Source: Ignavibacteriaceae bacterium (GTDB taxonomy: Bacteria > Bacteroidota > Ignavibacteria > Ignavibacteriales > Ignavibacteriaceae). From it: DNA of 55,689 nucleotides. The notes beneath the pieces were generated by a model. It searched no databases, had not been told where the DNA came from, and saw only the letters and a list, made by a program, of their open reading frames with translations. This document shows, piece after piece, positions 34,920 to 46,000 of the stretch. The stretch is taken from assembly GCA_008933765.1 (NCBI GenBank), contig WBUK01000018.1, positions 1 to 55,689 on the forward strand, read 5' to 3'. The stretch's first letter is position 1, and each line of letters starts with the position of its first letter. The position numbers were made by a program, and so were the translations under genes.

Positions 34920-37900
34920 TTTTAAATCGAACCTATGAGGGATTGAAATATTTCTTTGTATTGCTCGCAATGTTCGCAAAAAAGTTTTAAATCGAACCTA
35001 TGAGGGATTGAAATAGCTCTTCCTCCGTAACATCTATTTCGTACCGGGAGTTTTAAATCGAACCTATGAGGGATTGAAATTAAAATGATTTGCCGGGTCT
35101 TCCGTAGTTATTGTTAAGTTTTAAATCGAACCTATGAGGGATTGAAATGTGTTCCACTTGTCCCCATAAATCTCTTTCCCCAATTTTAAATCGAACCTAT
35201 GAGGGATTGAAATTAAAAAAAAGCGAACAAGGCAACGGAAGATTTGCGCTTTTAAATCGAACCTATGAGGGATTGAAATGAAATTCCCACCTTAACTTTG
35301 TGGTCTTCATGGATTTTTAAATCGAACCTATGAGGGATTGAAATTCTATTGTTTGCACTCCGTTTAAGAGTGCCTGTTTTTTTTAAATCGAACCTATGAG
35401 GGATTGAAATTTTGTATTTGTTAAATATGGTAACAGTGAATCGTTTTTTAAATCGAACCTATGAGGGATTGAAATAACTCTTCCTCCGTAACATCTATTT
35501 CGTACCGGGAGGTTTTAAATCGAACCTATGAGGGATTGAAATTCCAAAGCAACCTGGTGTGCAGGCGTATTATTCCATGTTTAAATCGAACCTATGAGGG
35601 ATTGAAATGAGCTGCTCTGTACCTACTATAAGAGACGCCGGAATGTTTTAAATCGAACCTATGAGGGATTGAAATGCGCATTATTGGACACGATTAAGGG
35701 CCCTACCGGAAGTTTTAAATCGAACCTATGAGGGATTGAAATTTTTATACAGGAACTCCCCAAAAGTACGACGAAGCTTTTAAATCGAACCTATGAGGGA
35801 TTGAAATACGGGGTATATATCCCCGTTGAGGTACAGGCGCCGCGTTTTAAATCGAACCTATGAGGGATTGAAATTGGTTTTGCTCCTTTTTGTTTGTTTT
35901 TTGTTATTTGTTTTAAATCGAACCTATGAGGGATTGAAATAAACCCTTAAAACAGCCGGAGCGGATTATGATATGTTTTTAAATCGAACCTATGAGGGAT
36001 TGAAATCGGCGGTATTAACAGCCGAAAATATCCAATTTTGATGTTTTAAATCGAACCTATGAGGGATTGAAATTACCAATACGCATAAAACAGTTATATG
36101 ATACCGGAACGTTTTAAATCGAACCTATGAGGGATTGAAATATACACAAACACATTATTAGCCGGATCGGGTAACAATTTTAAATCGAACCTATGAGGGA
36201 TTGAAATCCGTTGATGATATGTGTATTATACCATTTCACGGCGGGTTTTAAATCGAACCTATGAGGGATTGAAATGAGATGCCAAAGAACTTTATACCGA
36301 CGGGCTTAAATTTTTAAATCGAACCTATGAGGGATTGAAATCTGGCGATAACCTGATCTTTCCACCTAACGGGGGGGTTTTAAATCGAACCTATGAGGGA
36401 TTGAAATACGGAGAAACCACCGGAAATACGCGGTAAAAACGAATTTTTAAATCGAACCTATGAGGGATTGAAATAAATAAACGAAGTCATCACGGGTGAT
36501 GCCGTTAAGTTTTAAATCGAACCTATGAGGGATTGAAATACCGCTTTGGCGGCGGGAAACTGTATTTAAGTTCTGTTTTAAATCGAACCTATGAGGGATT
36601 GAAATTCCGTACTTGCACACCTTAAACCTAATATAATTAAGTTGTTTTAAATCGAACCTATGAGGGATTGAAATAAGAGCGTCTCAAGCTGCCTGTCTGC
36701 CTGCTCTACAGTTTTAAATCGAACCTATGAGGGATTGAAATTATCTGGCGCAGTAGTAGCTGCTTCTAACTCCAGTTCTTTTAAATCGAACCTATGAGGG
36801 ATTGAAATGGTTATCGCTCTGGTTAATGGTGTGTTTGCTTTCTTTTTTAAATCGAACCTATGAGGGATTGAAATTTCTGCTTAGGTAAATAGTTCTTGCA
36901 GCTCTTTGGTGTTTTAAATCGAACCTATGAGGGATTGAAATATCGTGGAGAGGGGACATTTGAAGTTGAGGAGAAGTTTTTAAATCGAACCTATGAGGGA
37001 TTGAAATATAAAACTTGCTTCCTCCGGATCGGGGTCCGGGTTTGGTTTTAAATCGAACCTATGAGGGATTGAAATACGGGGATATATACCCCATTGAAGT
37101 GAGTGTGCAATGGTTTTAAATCGAACCTATGAGGGATTGAAATGCGGAACGGGCGGGCAGATTTTAAAATTGGGGGCGGTTTTAAATCGAACCTATGAGG
37201 GATTGAAATTAATTATTATTCCTAATCAATCGGTACGAAAAAATATTTTAAATCGAACCTATGAGGGATTGAAATGAGATGAAGCCGATAACGGCGTAGG
37301 GTTTAGATTTAGATTTTAAATCGAACCTATGAGGGATTGAAATTGTACATCATTGAACCAATCTATTAGGCTGTAATAGTTTTAAATCGAACCTATGAGG
37401 GATTGAAATCGGCATATTCTTAACCCTATTATTTTGTTCCCCCTGCAGTTTTAAATCGAACCTATGAGGGATTGAAATAATCTTCCGGCTCTTCCCGCCC
37501 TGTTTTCTCTCTCCAGTTTTAAATCGAACCTATGAGGGATTGAAATACCCAGACTCCTTTTTTGGTCTGTCCGCCGTCTATGTTTTTAAATCGAACCTAT
37601 GAGGGATTGAAATACTGAATTTAATGCTGATCTGTTAAACCATATCCTTGTTTTAAATCGAACCTATGAGGGATTGAAATCTTGTAGAAATCTTCAAACT
37701 CTTCCTCCGTAACATGTTTTAAATCGAACCTATGAGGGATTGAAATTTCGATATATACTTTCTCACCAACTTTAATAAAATTAGTTTTAAATCGAACCTA
37801 TGAGGGATTGAAATATTTCTTTGTATTGCTCGCAATGTTCGCAAAAAAAGTTTTAAATCGAACCTATGAGGGATTGAAATAGGGATGCTGAGTGCTTTCT

Positions 37901-38752
37901 TTTCATTTTGGTTATGTTTTAAATCGAACCTATGAGGGATTGAAATTTACATTTTCCGTGATAAACTCCCCATTCTGTAATCGTTTTAAATCGAACCTAT
38001 GAGGGATTGAAATTGTCCAAGTTCGTGCAACGCTTTATGGAAACCGCCAAGTTTTAAATCGAACCTATGAGGGATTGAAATTCGTGCTTTTATTAATGCA
38101 GGTGCAGAGGTAAAAGGGTTTTAAATCGAACCTATGAGGGATTGAAATACAAGGAAAGTGCAGAGTACACTGAATATGATACTTGTTTTAAATCGAACCT
38201 ATGAGGGATTGAAATACCTGCCGTTATTGTTAAGGATGTTGAACTTTAGTGTGTTTTAAATCGAACCTATGAGGGATTGAAATGCACACCACCCCTGTAA
38301 TATCGAAACTGCCCCAAAGTTTTAAATCGAACCTATGAGGGATTGAAATTAGTCATACGAGGTGAAGCGGCAGTGTTGCACAATATGTTTTAAATCGAAC
38401 CTATGAGGGATTGAAATGCTTTTACAAGATTTGCCCGCATGTTTTTGGTATCAGTTTTAAATCGAACCTATGAGGGATTGAAATTATTCATACGAGGTGA
38501 AGCGGCAGTGTTGCACAAGTTTAAATCGAACCTATGAGGGATTGAAATGGGCTTTTCTATATTTTCTGTAGCTCACCCCGCTGTGGTTTAAATCGAACCT
38601 ATGAGGGATTGAAATGTCGCGACGGGGTACCAGTAGCCACCACGCTGCTCCCGTTTAAATCGAACCTATGAGGGATTGAAATCAATATCAAAACCCTCAG
38701 CAAACTTCCGTTTCACCTCAGGTTTTAGATCAAACCTATGAAGGCTTAAAAT
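34920..38752 (+). CRISPR. Type I-B CRISPR array, 58 repeats and 57 spacers
   Basis: A 30-base repeat, first copy at 34920–34949, has a constant 29-base core that begins TTTAAATCGAACC and ends GGGATTGAAAT. By hand count there are 57 intact copies plus a degenerate last copy at 38723–38752 with five mismatches, at spacing of 64–70 bases; spacers are 34–40 bases. The repeat resembles the I-B consensus ending ATTGAAAC, here with a terminal T. The first repeat position is T in most copies but G in the copies at 35579, 38519, 38586 and 38653. Orientation is plus: leader left, degenerate repeat right. Several spacers are duplicates or overlap one another. No spacer was seen to match other parts of the window. 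Confidence 0.99.
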
Positions 38753-38961
38753 CAGTCTTTTCACATGCCCCGGTTAGTTTTATTCAGCGGCTCATTATTC
38801 CAAATCAATTCACATCCACAAATTACGCTCGCAGACACCCCTTCAAACAAACCATTAACCTCCAACAAATGTGCCCTGTGTCAAATTGGAATTATTACGG
38901 TTTTTTATTATTCTATTTCTTTATATATTGCAAAAGTATTTAACTTTATTTAAATCAATTT
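38753..38961. other. Array-distal flank
   Basis: About 210 bases between the degenerate last repeat and the terminator. A 62-codon plus-strand frame starting at 38765 looks fortuitous. No gene, repeat or further cas remnant was recognised. Confidence 0.5.
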
Positions 38962-38994
38962 AAACAGCAGCCGGTTTTGCTGCTGTTTTTTTTT
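38962..38994 (+). terminator. Intrinsic terminator of the CRISPR array transcript
   Basis: AAACAGCAGC (38962–38971) pairs with GCTGCTGTTT (38979–38988) around CGGTTTT and continues into a long T run. It lies 210 bases beyond the last repeat, and 59 bases before the next gene. Confidence 0.93.
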
Positions 38995-39052
38995 GAAGTA
39001 TTAAATACTTAATTCATTTTAATATTTATCAACTATTCTTTAAGAGGTTCAA

Positions 39053-41557
39053 ATGCGAAAATTATTTTTCCTTTCTCTTTTTGCTGTTTTTTTATCTGAT
39101 TTCGTTTTTGCACAAACGGGTTCGGACTGGAAATGGCAACACCCAAGCCCTCAGGGTAACAATTTAAGGGCAGTCCAATATATTTCACCAACTACATGGT
39201 ATGCAGCAGGGTTTTCAGGCACTTTTATGAAAACTACCGATGCGGGAGCAACCTGGCAGTTTATACACAGTGCCTCTCAGCTAAACACCACCTCCGGAAA
39301 GTATTCTGATATTTACGATATGCACTTCTTCGACCAAAACAACGGGATTATCAGCTGCGCCAGTGGGAGAATTTATTTAACATCAGACGCCGGTAACACT
39401 TGGAGTCCCGCTCTCAATACCCTTTTCGCGGGTACATACAATAAAATGTATTTTACCGATAACAACAACGGTTTTGCTTGCGGAACGAACGGTCGGTTAA
39501 TCAAAACTATCAACGGCGGACAAAACTGGACTGAAATAGCAACCGGCTTTTCATCCGCTATTTATGATCTATGGGCTTCTAACGATGGGCAAACTATTCT
39601 TTTAGCCTCTAATGGTGCATATATTAGAAGATCAACCGATGGTGGCGCTACCTGGACTAACATTAACCACGGTGGGTCTTTAAACTACGCTATCGGTTAT
39701 AACGGTTCCGTCATTTTTGTCGGGGGGCCTTTTTTACCCAACGAGGCTCAACTTTATGCCTCAACTGATTTCGGCGCTACCTGGACACTTAAAAACTCCG
39801 GTATTGATGGCAGAACTACAATCCGGGATATTGACTTTAGAAATGGCGCCTGGTTTGTAACCGGAGATAGCTCCCGTGTTTACAAATCCACGAATAATGG
39901 CACAAGCTGGACAGCCATCAACTATCTTAATCCATCTCAGACCTGGTCAACCAAATATTATGCAGCCGATTTTTCACCTTCAGGTGATTCACTTATGGTT
40001 GTGGGTGATTTGGGGATGATACAGTCTAAATTTGGAGGTGCAGCAACTCCTACTGCACACACCAAATTACTTAAACCGGGTACATGGCAGAATATTGCCG
40101 TGGTTGATCCGAGCGGCCTTGTTATAGCTGTTGGTGAATCATCAGTTCCCGGTACGGTTTCCGATCAATTTGCCAGATCAACCGATGGCGGAAACACATG
40201 GTCGATTGTACCCATAGCAAACAAAACTGAAACTTTTTATTCGGTCGATATGATTGATAACAATTTAGGCTTTGCCTCCGGAACAAACAGTTTCGTTTAC
40301 AAAACTACAGACGGGGGTGCCTCATGGAATCCCGTTGCCACTTCAGGGCTGCCCGCAGGAGCTACTTTCATAAAAATTGACTTTGTTGACGCAAACACGG
40401 GATGGGTGTTCGCTGCTGAACCAAACACTTTATCCAATTTCATTTTCAAAACTACCAACGGAGGTGCTAACTGGGTTGCTCAGTCTCACGGTGTTTCCGG
40501 TGCTAATGGGCAAATTTACAATGCACACATGCTGAATGCTAACGATGGTTACGCTGTTTCGTACCAGCCAAAAGTTTTCAGAACAACCAATGGTGGTACA
40601 ACATGGACAATGCAATCCATCAGTGATAACCCCACTTCAAGAATGTACGACATTAAAATGGCTGACACTGCCAACGGATTCATTGTAGGTAATTTAGAGC
40701 GCGTTTACAAAACTACTGACGGTGGCTTGAACTGGAACAGGATTCAAATCAACCCCGGCAACACTTATACATTTTATTCGGTTGAAGTGATTAATCCGGA
40801 AACTGTTGCTGTTTTTGGTGATTTCTCGGTTAATTACATCTCTACCAATGGTGGCGTTACCTGGACGGCAAAAAATACAAATGCTGACAGAATTAACGGT
40901 TCCAGATGGGCTTACGACAACACAGGAAATACTTATGTATTGTTTGCAGTGGGAACAAAAGGCTCGATACAGAAGAACGCACTTTCACTTGTTGTTGTTC
41001 CTGTTGAATTGGCGGCTTTTTCGGCTTCTGTTACCGGTAACGATGTGTTGCTCTCATGGTCAACCGCTACTGAGCTGAACAACAGAGGCTTCGATATCGA
41101 AAGAAAGGATGCCTCAGGTAATTGGACAAATGTTGGATTTGTAAGCGGTAACGGAACAACTACCCGTGTTTCAAACTATGCCTTCACCGATAAAGGTGTT
41201 GCAGAGGGTAAATATTCTTACCGACTGAAACAATCCGATTATTCAGGGTCGTTCTCTTACTCCAACATCGTTGAAGTGGAAGTTGGCACCCCGATGACAT
41301 TCGCTTTGGATCAGAACTATCCGAACCCCTTCAACCCGGCTACAACCATTGCTTACAGAATACCTGAAGCTTCTGTTGTTACGCTGAAAGTGTTCGATAT
41401 TACGGGTACCGAAATGGCAACATTGGTAAACACCAAACAGGAAGCCGGTTCATACACCGTTAACTTTGATGCTTCAAAACTTGCTTCAGGTATGTATATC
41501 TTCACCATAAAAGCCGGTGAATTTACAGCCACAAAGAAGATGATGTTGCTCAAGTAA
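39053..41557 (+). CDS. T9SS type A sorting-domain protein with YCF48/BNR-like propeller (third paralogue)
   Basis: An 834-residue exported protein with signal peptide MRKLFFLSLFAVFLSDFVFAQ, the shared N-terminal motif GSDWKWQHPSPQGNNLRAVQ, ten or more Asp-box repeats (RSTDGGATWTN, KTTDGGASWNP) and the type IX sorting domain (YPNPFNPATTI, ending KKMMLLK). It aligns over its whole length with the gene at 22577, and its last 120 codons are practically identical in DNA to the deleted gene ending at 22132. NWTNVGFVSG replaces NRTIVGFVGG of the other two, showing a mosaic pattern expected of gene conversion. The three genes flank the CRISPR-Cas locus in the same orientation. Function at the cell surface is unknown. 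Confidence 0.9.
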   Translation: MRKLFFLSLFAVFLSDFVFAQTGSDWKWQHPSPQGNNLRAVQYISPTTWYAAGFSGTFMKTTDAGATWQFIHSASQLNTTSGKYSDIYDMHFFDQNNGIISCASGRIYLTSDAGNTWSPALNTLFAGTYNKMYFTDNNNGFACGTNGRLIKTINGGQNWTEIATGFSSAIYDLWASNDGQTILLASNGAYIRRSTDGGATWTNINHGGSLNYAIGYNGSVIFVGGPFLPNEAQLYASTDFGATWTLKNSGIDGRTTIRDIDFRNGAWFVTGDSSRVYKSTNNGTSWTAINYLNPSQTWSTKYYAADFSPSGDSLMVVGDLGMIQSKFGGAATPTAHTKLLKPGTWQNIAVVDPSGLVIAVGESSVPGTVSDQFARSTDGGNTWSIVPIANKTETFYSVDMIDNNLGFASGTNSFVYKTTDGGASWNPVATSGLPAGATFIKIDFVDANTGWVFAAEPNTLSNFIFKTTNGGANWVAQSHGVSGANGQIYNAHMLNANDGYAVSYQPKVFRTTNGGTTWTMQSISDNPTSRMYDIKMADTANGFIVGNLERVYKTTDGGLNWNRIQINPGNTYTFYSVEVINPETVAVFGDFSVNYISTNGGVTWTAKNTNADRINGSRWAYDNTGNTYVLFAVGTKGSIQKNALSLVVVPVELAAFSASVTGNDVLLSWSTATELNNRGFDIERKDASGNWTNVGFVSGNGTTTRVSNYAFTDKGVAEGKYSYRLKQSDYSGSFSYSNIVEVEVGTPMTFALDQNYPNPFNPATTIAYRIPEASVVTLKVFDITGTEMATLVNTKQEAGSYTVNFDASKLASGMYIFTIKAGEFTATKKMMLLK
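41005..41557 (+). repeat. Long direct repeat shared by three T9SS genes
   Basis: This 3' coding block is nearly identical to 21577–22132 and to 24530–25084. Stretches of more than 100 bases show no or very few differences, for example around the YPNPFNP codons at 21890, 24850 and 41325. The copies are in direct orientation on both sides of the CRISPR-Cas locus. Confidence 0.85.
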
Positions 41558-41565
41558 TTTTGGAT

Positions 41566-41703
41566 TTTGTACTGAAGTGATTTCGGTGTTTGTACTGAAG
41601 TGATTTCGGTGTTTGCTCTGAAGTGATTTCGGTGTTTGTACTGAAGTGATTTCAGTTTTTGCTCTGAAGCAATTCCAGTGTTTACTCTGAAGTGATTTGT
41701 ATA
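41566..41703. repeat. 23-bp tandem repeat (six units) after the third T9SS gene
   Basis: Six consecutive 23-base units begin at 41566, 41589, 41612, 41635, 41658 and 41681. The first three read TTTG(T/C)(A/T)CTGAAGTGAT plus TTCGGTG and the last three decay. The CTGAAGT(G)ATTT core equals the end of the T9SS genes (CTGAAGTAATTTC, stop TAA), so the array is an amplified gene end. Confidence 0.92.
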
Positions 41704-41814
41704 AGTTAATTTCAGAGCAAGATCAAAAATCTTAATTTAATGTTAATTTAATCATAAGCGATTACAGCTTACAACTTTAACAAAATTTTAACCGTTAAGA
41801 ATTTGAACCTTAAT

Positions 41815-41847
41815 AGCCCCGTGACGGAAATGGCACGGGGCTTTTTT
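41815..41847 (+). terminator. Intrinsic terminator after the third T9SS gene
   Basis: AGCCCCGTG (41815–41823) pairs with CACGGGGCT (41834–41842) and is followed by T. The same hairpin with minor changes follows the two left-hand paralogues, so the duplicated unit included the 3' untranslated region. Confidence 0.92.
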
Positions 41848-42211
41848 GTTAAATATTTCCCGACAAAATATGACTCTTATTCATAAAATTTTCACTATTT
41901 TAACTTAATAAATATTTCACTTTAGCAATCAGGAAATACGAAATTTGACCCCACTGCAGAGGCATTCAGTCAGCAAATAGGGGGCTTATTCGTAAAGCAT
42001 TCTTTGCAGGATAGAAAAAAAACAATCTACCATTGAATGTGCAAATTTTCGCGAAGAACCGTAAAGTTCCAAGAAAGACTTTAAAAAACCTGTCACACTG
42101 AACAGTTTAGAACAATGCAATTTTTTCCAATTTATCATTTAAATAAAACCCGGTACATTATCTTTTCAGCATGTTATATTATTTAACATATTAAGTGTTA
42201 AAAAAACTTCA
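41848..42211. other. Intergenic region ahead of the nuclease–helicase pair
   Basis: About 365 AT-rich bases without a plausible gene, tRNA or repeat. It separates the T9SS paralogue from the putative defence operon and may hold regulatory sites near its right end. Confidence 0.5.
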
Positions 42212-42219
42212 TACTTTTG
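42212..42219 (+). promoter_or_regulatory. Candidate -7 box for the nuclease–helicase operon
   Basis: TACTTTTG matches TAnnTTTG exactly and lies 25 bases ahead of the ATG at 42245. The corresponding -33 element is weak. Confidence 0.4.
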
Positions 42220-42244
42220 CAGAATTGATATTACTTTCTGAATA

Positions 42245-43054
42245 ATGACTATTCTTTACGAGCATATTGATAATAATTATCGTTCATATCACGGGATTGC
42301 TGTGGATGAACAGAAATGCCGTAACCATTTGCAGGGTAAAGTAAAGGATAATTTATTAGACCATGAAGAAAGAAAAAACGAGTTAGATTCCTTAAAAGCT
42401 TTAACACAAGAAACCGGATTTAATGCCAGTGACGATCTGATTGCAGACATTCTCGCTTTGGAAAATCCGAAATTGGAATCCCTACCATTTCGAATCGGCG
42501 AAGCGTATGCCGAAGTTATTTTGGAAGAAGCATTTGTTTGTCGGTTTCACTGGAATGAGAACAGAGATGCCAGAAATCCAAAAGGATATAAAACCGGTGC
42601 CGATTTAGTAGGGTTTATTGAAGTGGAAGGACAAGTATTGTTTTTGTTTGGCGAAGTAAAAACTTCTTCGGAAACTGAAAACAGACCCCCAGAGGTAATG
42701 GTTAGTAAAAAAGGTATGGAAAGCCAACTCAGGGATTTGTATAGTGATAGAGAAAAAAGACAACAACTGATTTTATATTTACAAAGTAAGGCGAGGCTCT
42801 ATCCTGATGGGCATCCTTTTAAAACAGATTTTAACTCGAGCCAAAAAGCTTATTATGCAAATAATAATAATTGTAAATTTCAGTTAATTGGTATTCTAAT
42901 TCGAGATGTAGCACACGATGAAAGGGATATTTCATTAAGTTATGGCAGACTGTCTAAGCATATATTGGAACCTAACGGAATTAAACTTTTAGCACTTTAT
43001 TTGCCAATACGGAAAGAAGAGTGGCTAACAATCATAAATGAATTAATAGTATGA
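42245..43054 (+). CDS. PD-(D/E)xK-type nuclease, Hachiman HamA-like
   Basis: A 269-residue cytoplasmic protein. GADLVGF (Asp120) followed by LFLFGEVKTSSE (Glu137, Lys139) gives the D–x(n)–E-x-K arrangement of restriction-type nucleases. FRIGEAYAEVILEEAF ahead of it is the helix that often carries a further acidic residue. It is followed, with a 4-base ATGA overlap, by a large Ski2-like helicase. This two-gene order and these sizes match Hachiman/AbpAB antiphage systems, where HamA is the nuclease effector held by the helicase HamB. The motif assignment is read from the sequence; the Hachiman label is inferred from architecture and could be replaced by another nuclease–helicase defence pair. 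Confidence 0.7.
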   Translation: MTILYEHIDNNYRSYHGIAVDEQKCRNHLQGKVKDNLLDHEERKNELDSLKALTQETGFNASDDLIADILALENPKLESLPFRIGEAYAEVILEEAFVCRFHWNENRDARNPKGYKTGADLVGFIEVEGQVLFLFGEVKTSSETENRPPEVMVSKKGMESQLRDLYSDREKRQQLILYLQSKARLYPDGHPFKTDFNSSQKAYYANNNNCKFQLIGILIRDVAHDERDISLSYGRLSKHILEPNGIKLLALYLPIRKEEWLTIINELIV

Positions 43055-46000
43055 GCATACAGATAAAGTACAATTACTTAGAAAAAGCATATCCCGATAT
43101 GCTTCATGGAATTGGTATGCTTATTCAAAAAGCCAAAGTAGCAGACCTCTTTGATAGTGTAAAACTTACCGAAAAAGAAATTGGGGAACTTCAAAAAGCC
43201 AAAGAACTTTGCGAGCTTAAAATCATCGAATTTTGGGATAATAAAAACGAACCCGAATTTAAAGCTCTTTGCTCAACTTATTTTGATATAGGCACAGAGT
43301 TGCCCGCAAACCCAAATAGTGATTTGTTTATTTATGAGCAGTTTAAACTTATCGTATTCGGCTATTTAGGTGAGCACTGGCATTTTGTAAAAGAATATTT
43401 GAAGAATCAACACGAAGTGATTGAGACTCTGCAAGTAACTGAAAATTGGAATCAACGACTTTTAACTATTTCTTTCAAAGCAATTGTCTATTTAATTAAA
43501 AAGAGCAACTGGAACGATATTAACCGCTCTGTAGAGTTGATAAATCAACTTCGAGAGGAACAAAACAATTTTGAGAACAAATTTCTAAGTGAGGTTGATC
43601 AGGAGGACCGTCCTTATTGTGCAGCTGAATTGATATCGCTTTATCATTTTGCTAAATGTGTGGATGTGCTGGGAAATTATGTTATGGAAGGCAGACCATT
43701 ACAGCCGGAAAATGTATTGCAGTACCACACAGAAATAGCCGCACAGTATGCTCAAAAATCCGGCAATATCAGTCTGATACTGCTGTATCAGTTTTTCAGT
43801 GCTTTTGCGGCAAAAATGGTAAAAAATACCATTTGGAACACTACACAAGGAATCAACAATTGGGTAACCCGTTTCAATCAATTTATCTCCAAAAGAGATG
43901 AAAAAGGGTTGTTTGAGTTGCTTTACCCACAAAGAGAATCGATTATAAAAGGTGAGTTACTCAACCCTGCATACAGGGCGGTTGTAATTAATCTTCCCAC
44001 CTCAAGTGGTAAAACCCTTATTGCTGAATATAGAATACTTCAGGCTCTTAATCAATTTAAGGAGCAAGGGGGTTGGGTGGCTTATATTGTTCCTACAAAA
44101 GCTCTGGTCAATCAGGTTTATATACAACTGAATAAGGATCTATCCAACATCAAAATTCAAATAGAAAAGGCAAACGGTGCAATTGATTTGGATGGCTTTG
44201 AGCAGCATTTATTGGAAGAGAATGAGAAACGCACCAATTTTGATATATTAGTTACTACTTATGAAAAAATGAACTTGCTTGTACGACAAGGGCTGGGTAC
44301 TTCCACGAATAGACCATTGGTGCTAACGGTAGTTGATGAGGCTCATAACATAGAAGAACCCACTAGAGGGTTGAATTTAGAGTTCTTGCTCTCTACAATT
44401 AAAAACGATTGTGAAGAAGCTAACTTTTTACTGATGACACCGGATATTTCCAATTCAAAAGATTTAGCTGAGTGGCTTGCCAAAGACAGAGGAAAAGTTA
44501 TTAACTTAGAATTAGACTGGTGGCAACCGAATGAAAGAGTTATAGGCGCGGTTGAAGTACAAGGGAGGGCAAGGGACTACGATTTTATCTTAAAAACCCT
44601 TCATACAGATAAAGGTACTTATGACATCGGAGAGTCAATACTTATAAGAAGTGTTCAGGATTCTGAGATAACAGCATCTAAGGTAAAATCTTCCAAAATA
44701 AAGATTGCCACTCAGGTTGCATCCAAGGTGCTTAGTTTAGAGGCGCCAATAATTGTATTGGCTTCAAGCCCAACTGAAACAAATAAGGTTGCGGAAAGTT
44801 TATACAAAAGTGTAGGAAAAGATTTAGAGCTTGATGATGATGTAGAATTGGTAATAAAATTGATTCAAAGTGAATTGGGTGATGACTTTCCTTTAAGCAA
44901 ATTTCTTAAGCGAAGAATTGCGGTGCATAGTGCGGCTCTTCCTGATGAAATTCGTTTTCTGATTGAAGACTTAATGGCAAATCAAAAACTTCAGGCTTTA
45001 GTTGCTACTACAACAATAGCACAAGGTATTAATTTCCCTGCCTCGGCTGTAATAATGGGCTCATATAATTATTATAAGAATGGTGAGTCAAAACCTATGC
45101 CGGTGCGTGACTTCTGGAACTTAGCCGGAAGAGTTGGACGAACCGGGCAGGAAAATATGGGCTGGGTGGGTATGACAGTAACTGATGATAATGACCTATC
45201 TAAAGTTGGAAATTATGTGAAACAAGCTTCTGAAGATCTTCATTCTCAATTGGTTAGTGCTGTTGATAATGCTTTGCGTCATGCTGAGGAAAGTTTTCAT
45301 AGTTGGCTCTTAGAGGATATTCGATGGTCAAATATTTTGCAATATATATCCCATCTAAAGAAACAAAGTAAACAACAAAGTACTTTTATTGCACAACTTG
45401 AATTCAACTTGAAAGCGACTTTTGGTTATGATCAGCTCCCGGGCGATAAAAAGCAATTTGTTAAAGATAAATTATTTCAATATGCTTATTCTTTAGATTC
45501 TAAAGATGCCAAAAGAGCTGATGAAACCGGATTTTCAACAGTTACCGTTTGCCAATTAATCAATAAGTTAAACAAATTTCAAATTAAACCAAAGGAGTGG
45601 CAACGAAATCAGTTGTTTTCGGAGAACAACGAAACCATGCAAAAACTTATAGGAATTATGTTAGAGACCTATGAAATCAAAGAATCATTTAAAGAGATTG
45701 TGAAAAGAAATCAATCCTTGACTCACTCCGGAATTGCAAGGTTAATTATAGATTGGGTGAATGGTAAAAACTTAGCCGATATAGCTTCAAAAATGTATCC
45801 AAATACTGATTCTTCTATTGCAATCCAAGATACAACAAAAGCGATATATAAAATTGTGACAAATTCAGCTACATGGGGGCTTGCTGCTATGCAAAGAATG
45901 CCGACAAGCGGTATTGACTGGGAAAACCTTTCAGAAATTGAAAAGAAAAAAATGGCAAACCTTCCTGCTTATTTATACTATGGAGTTAACACCGACGAAG

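Noticed and set aside
38765..38953. 62-codon frame just past the CRISPR array
   Set aside because: No ribosome-binding site or similarity; it lies between the degenerate last repeat and the array terminator.
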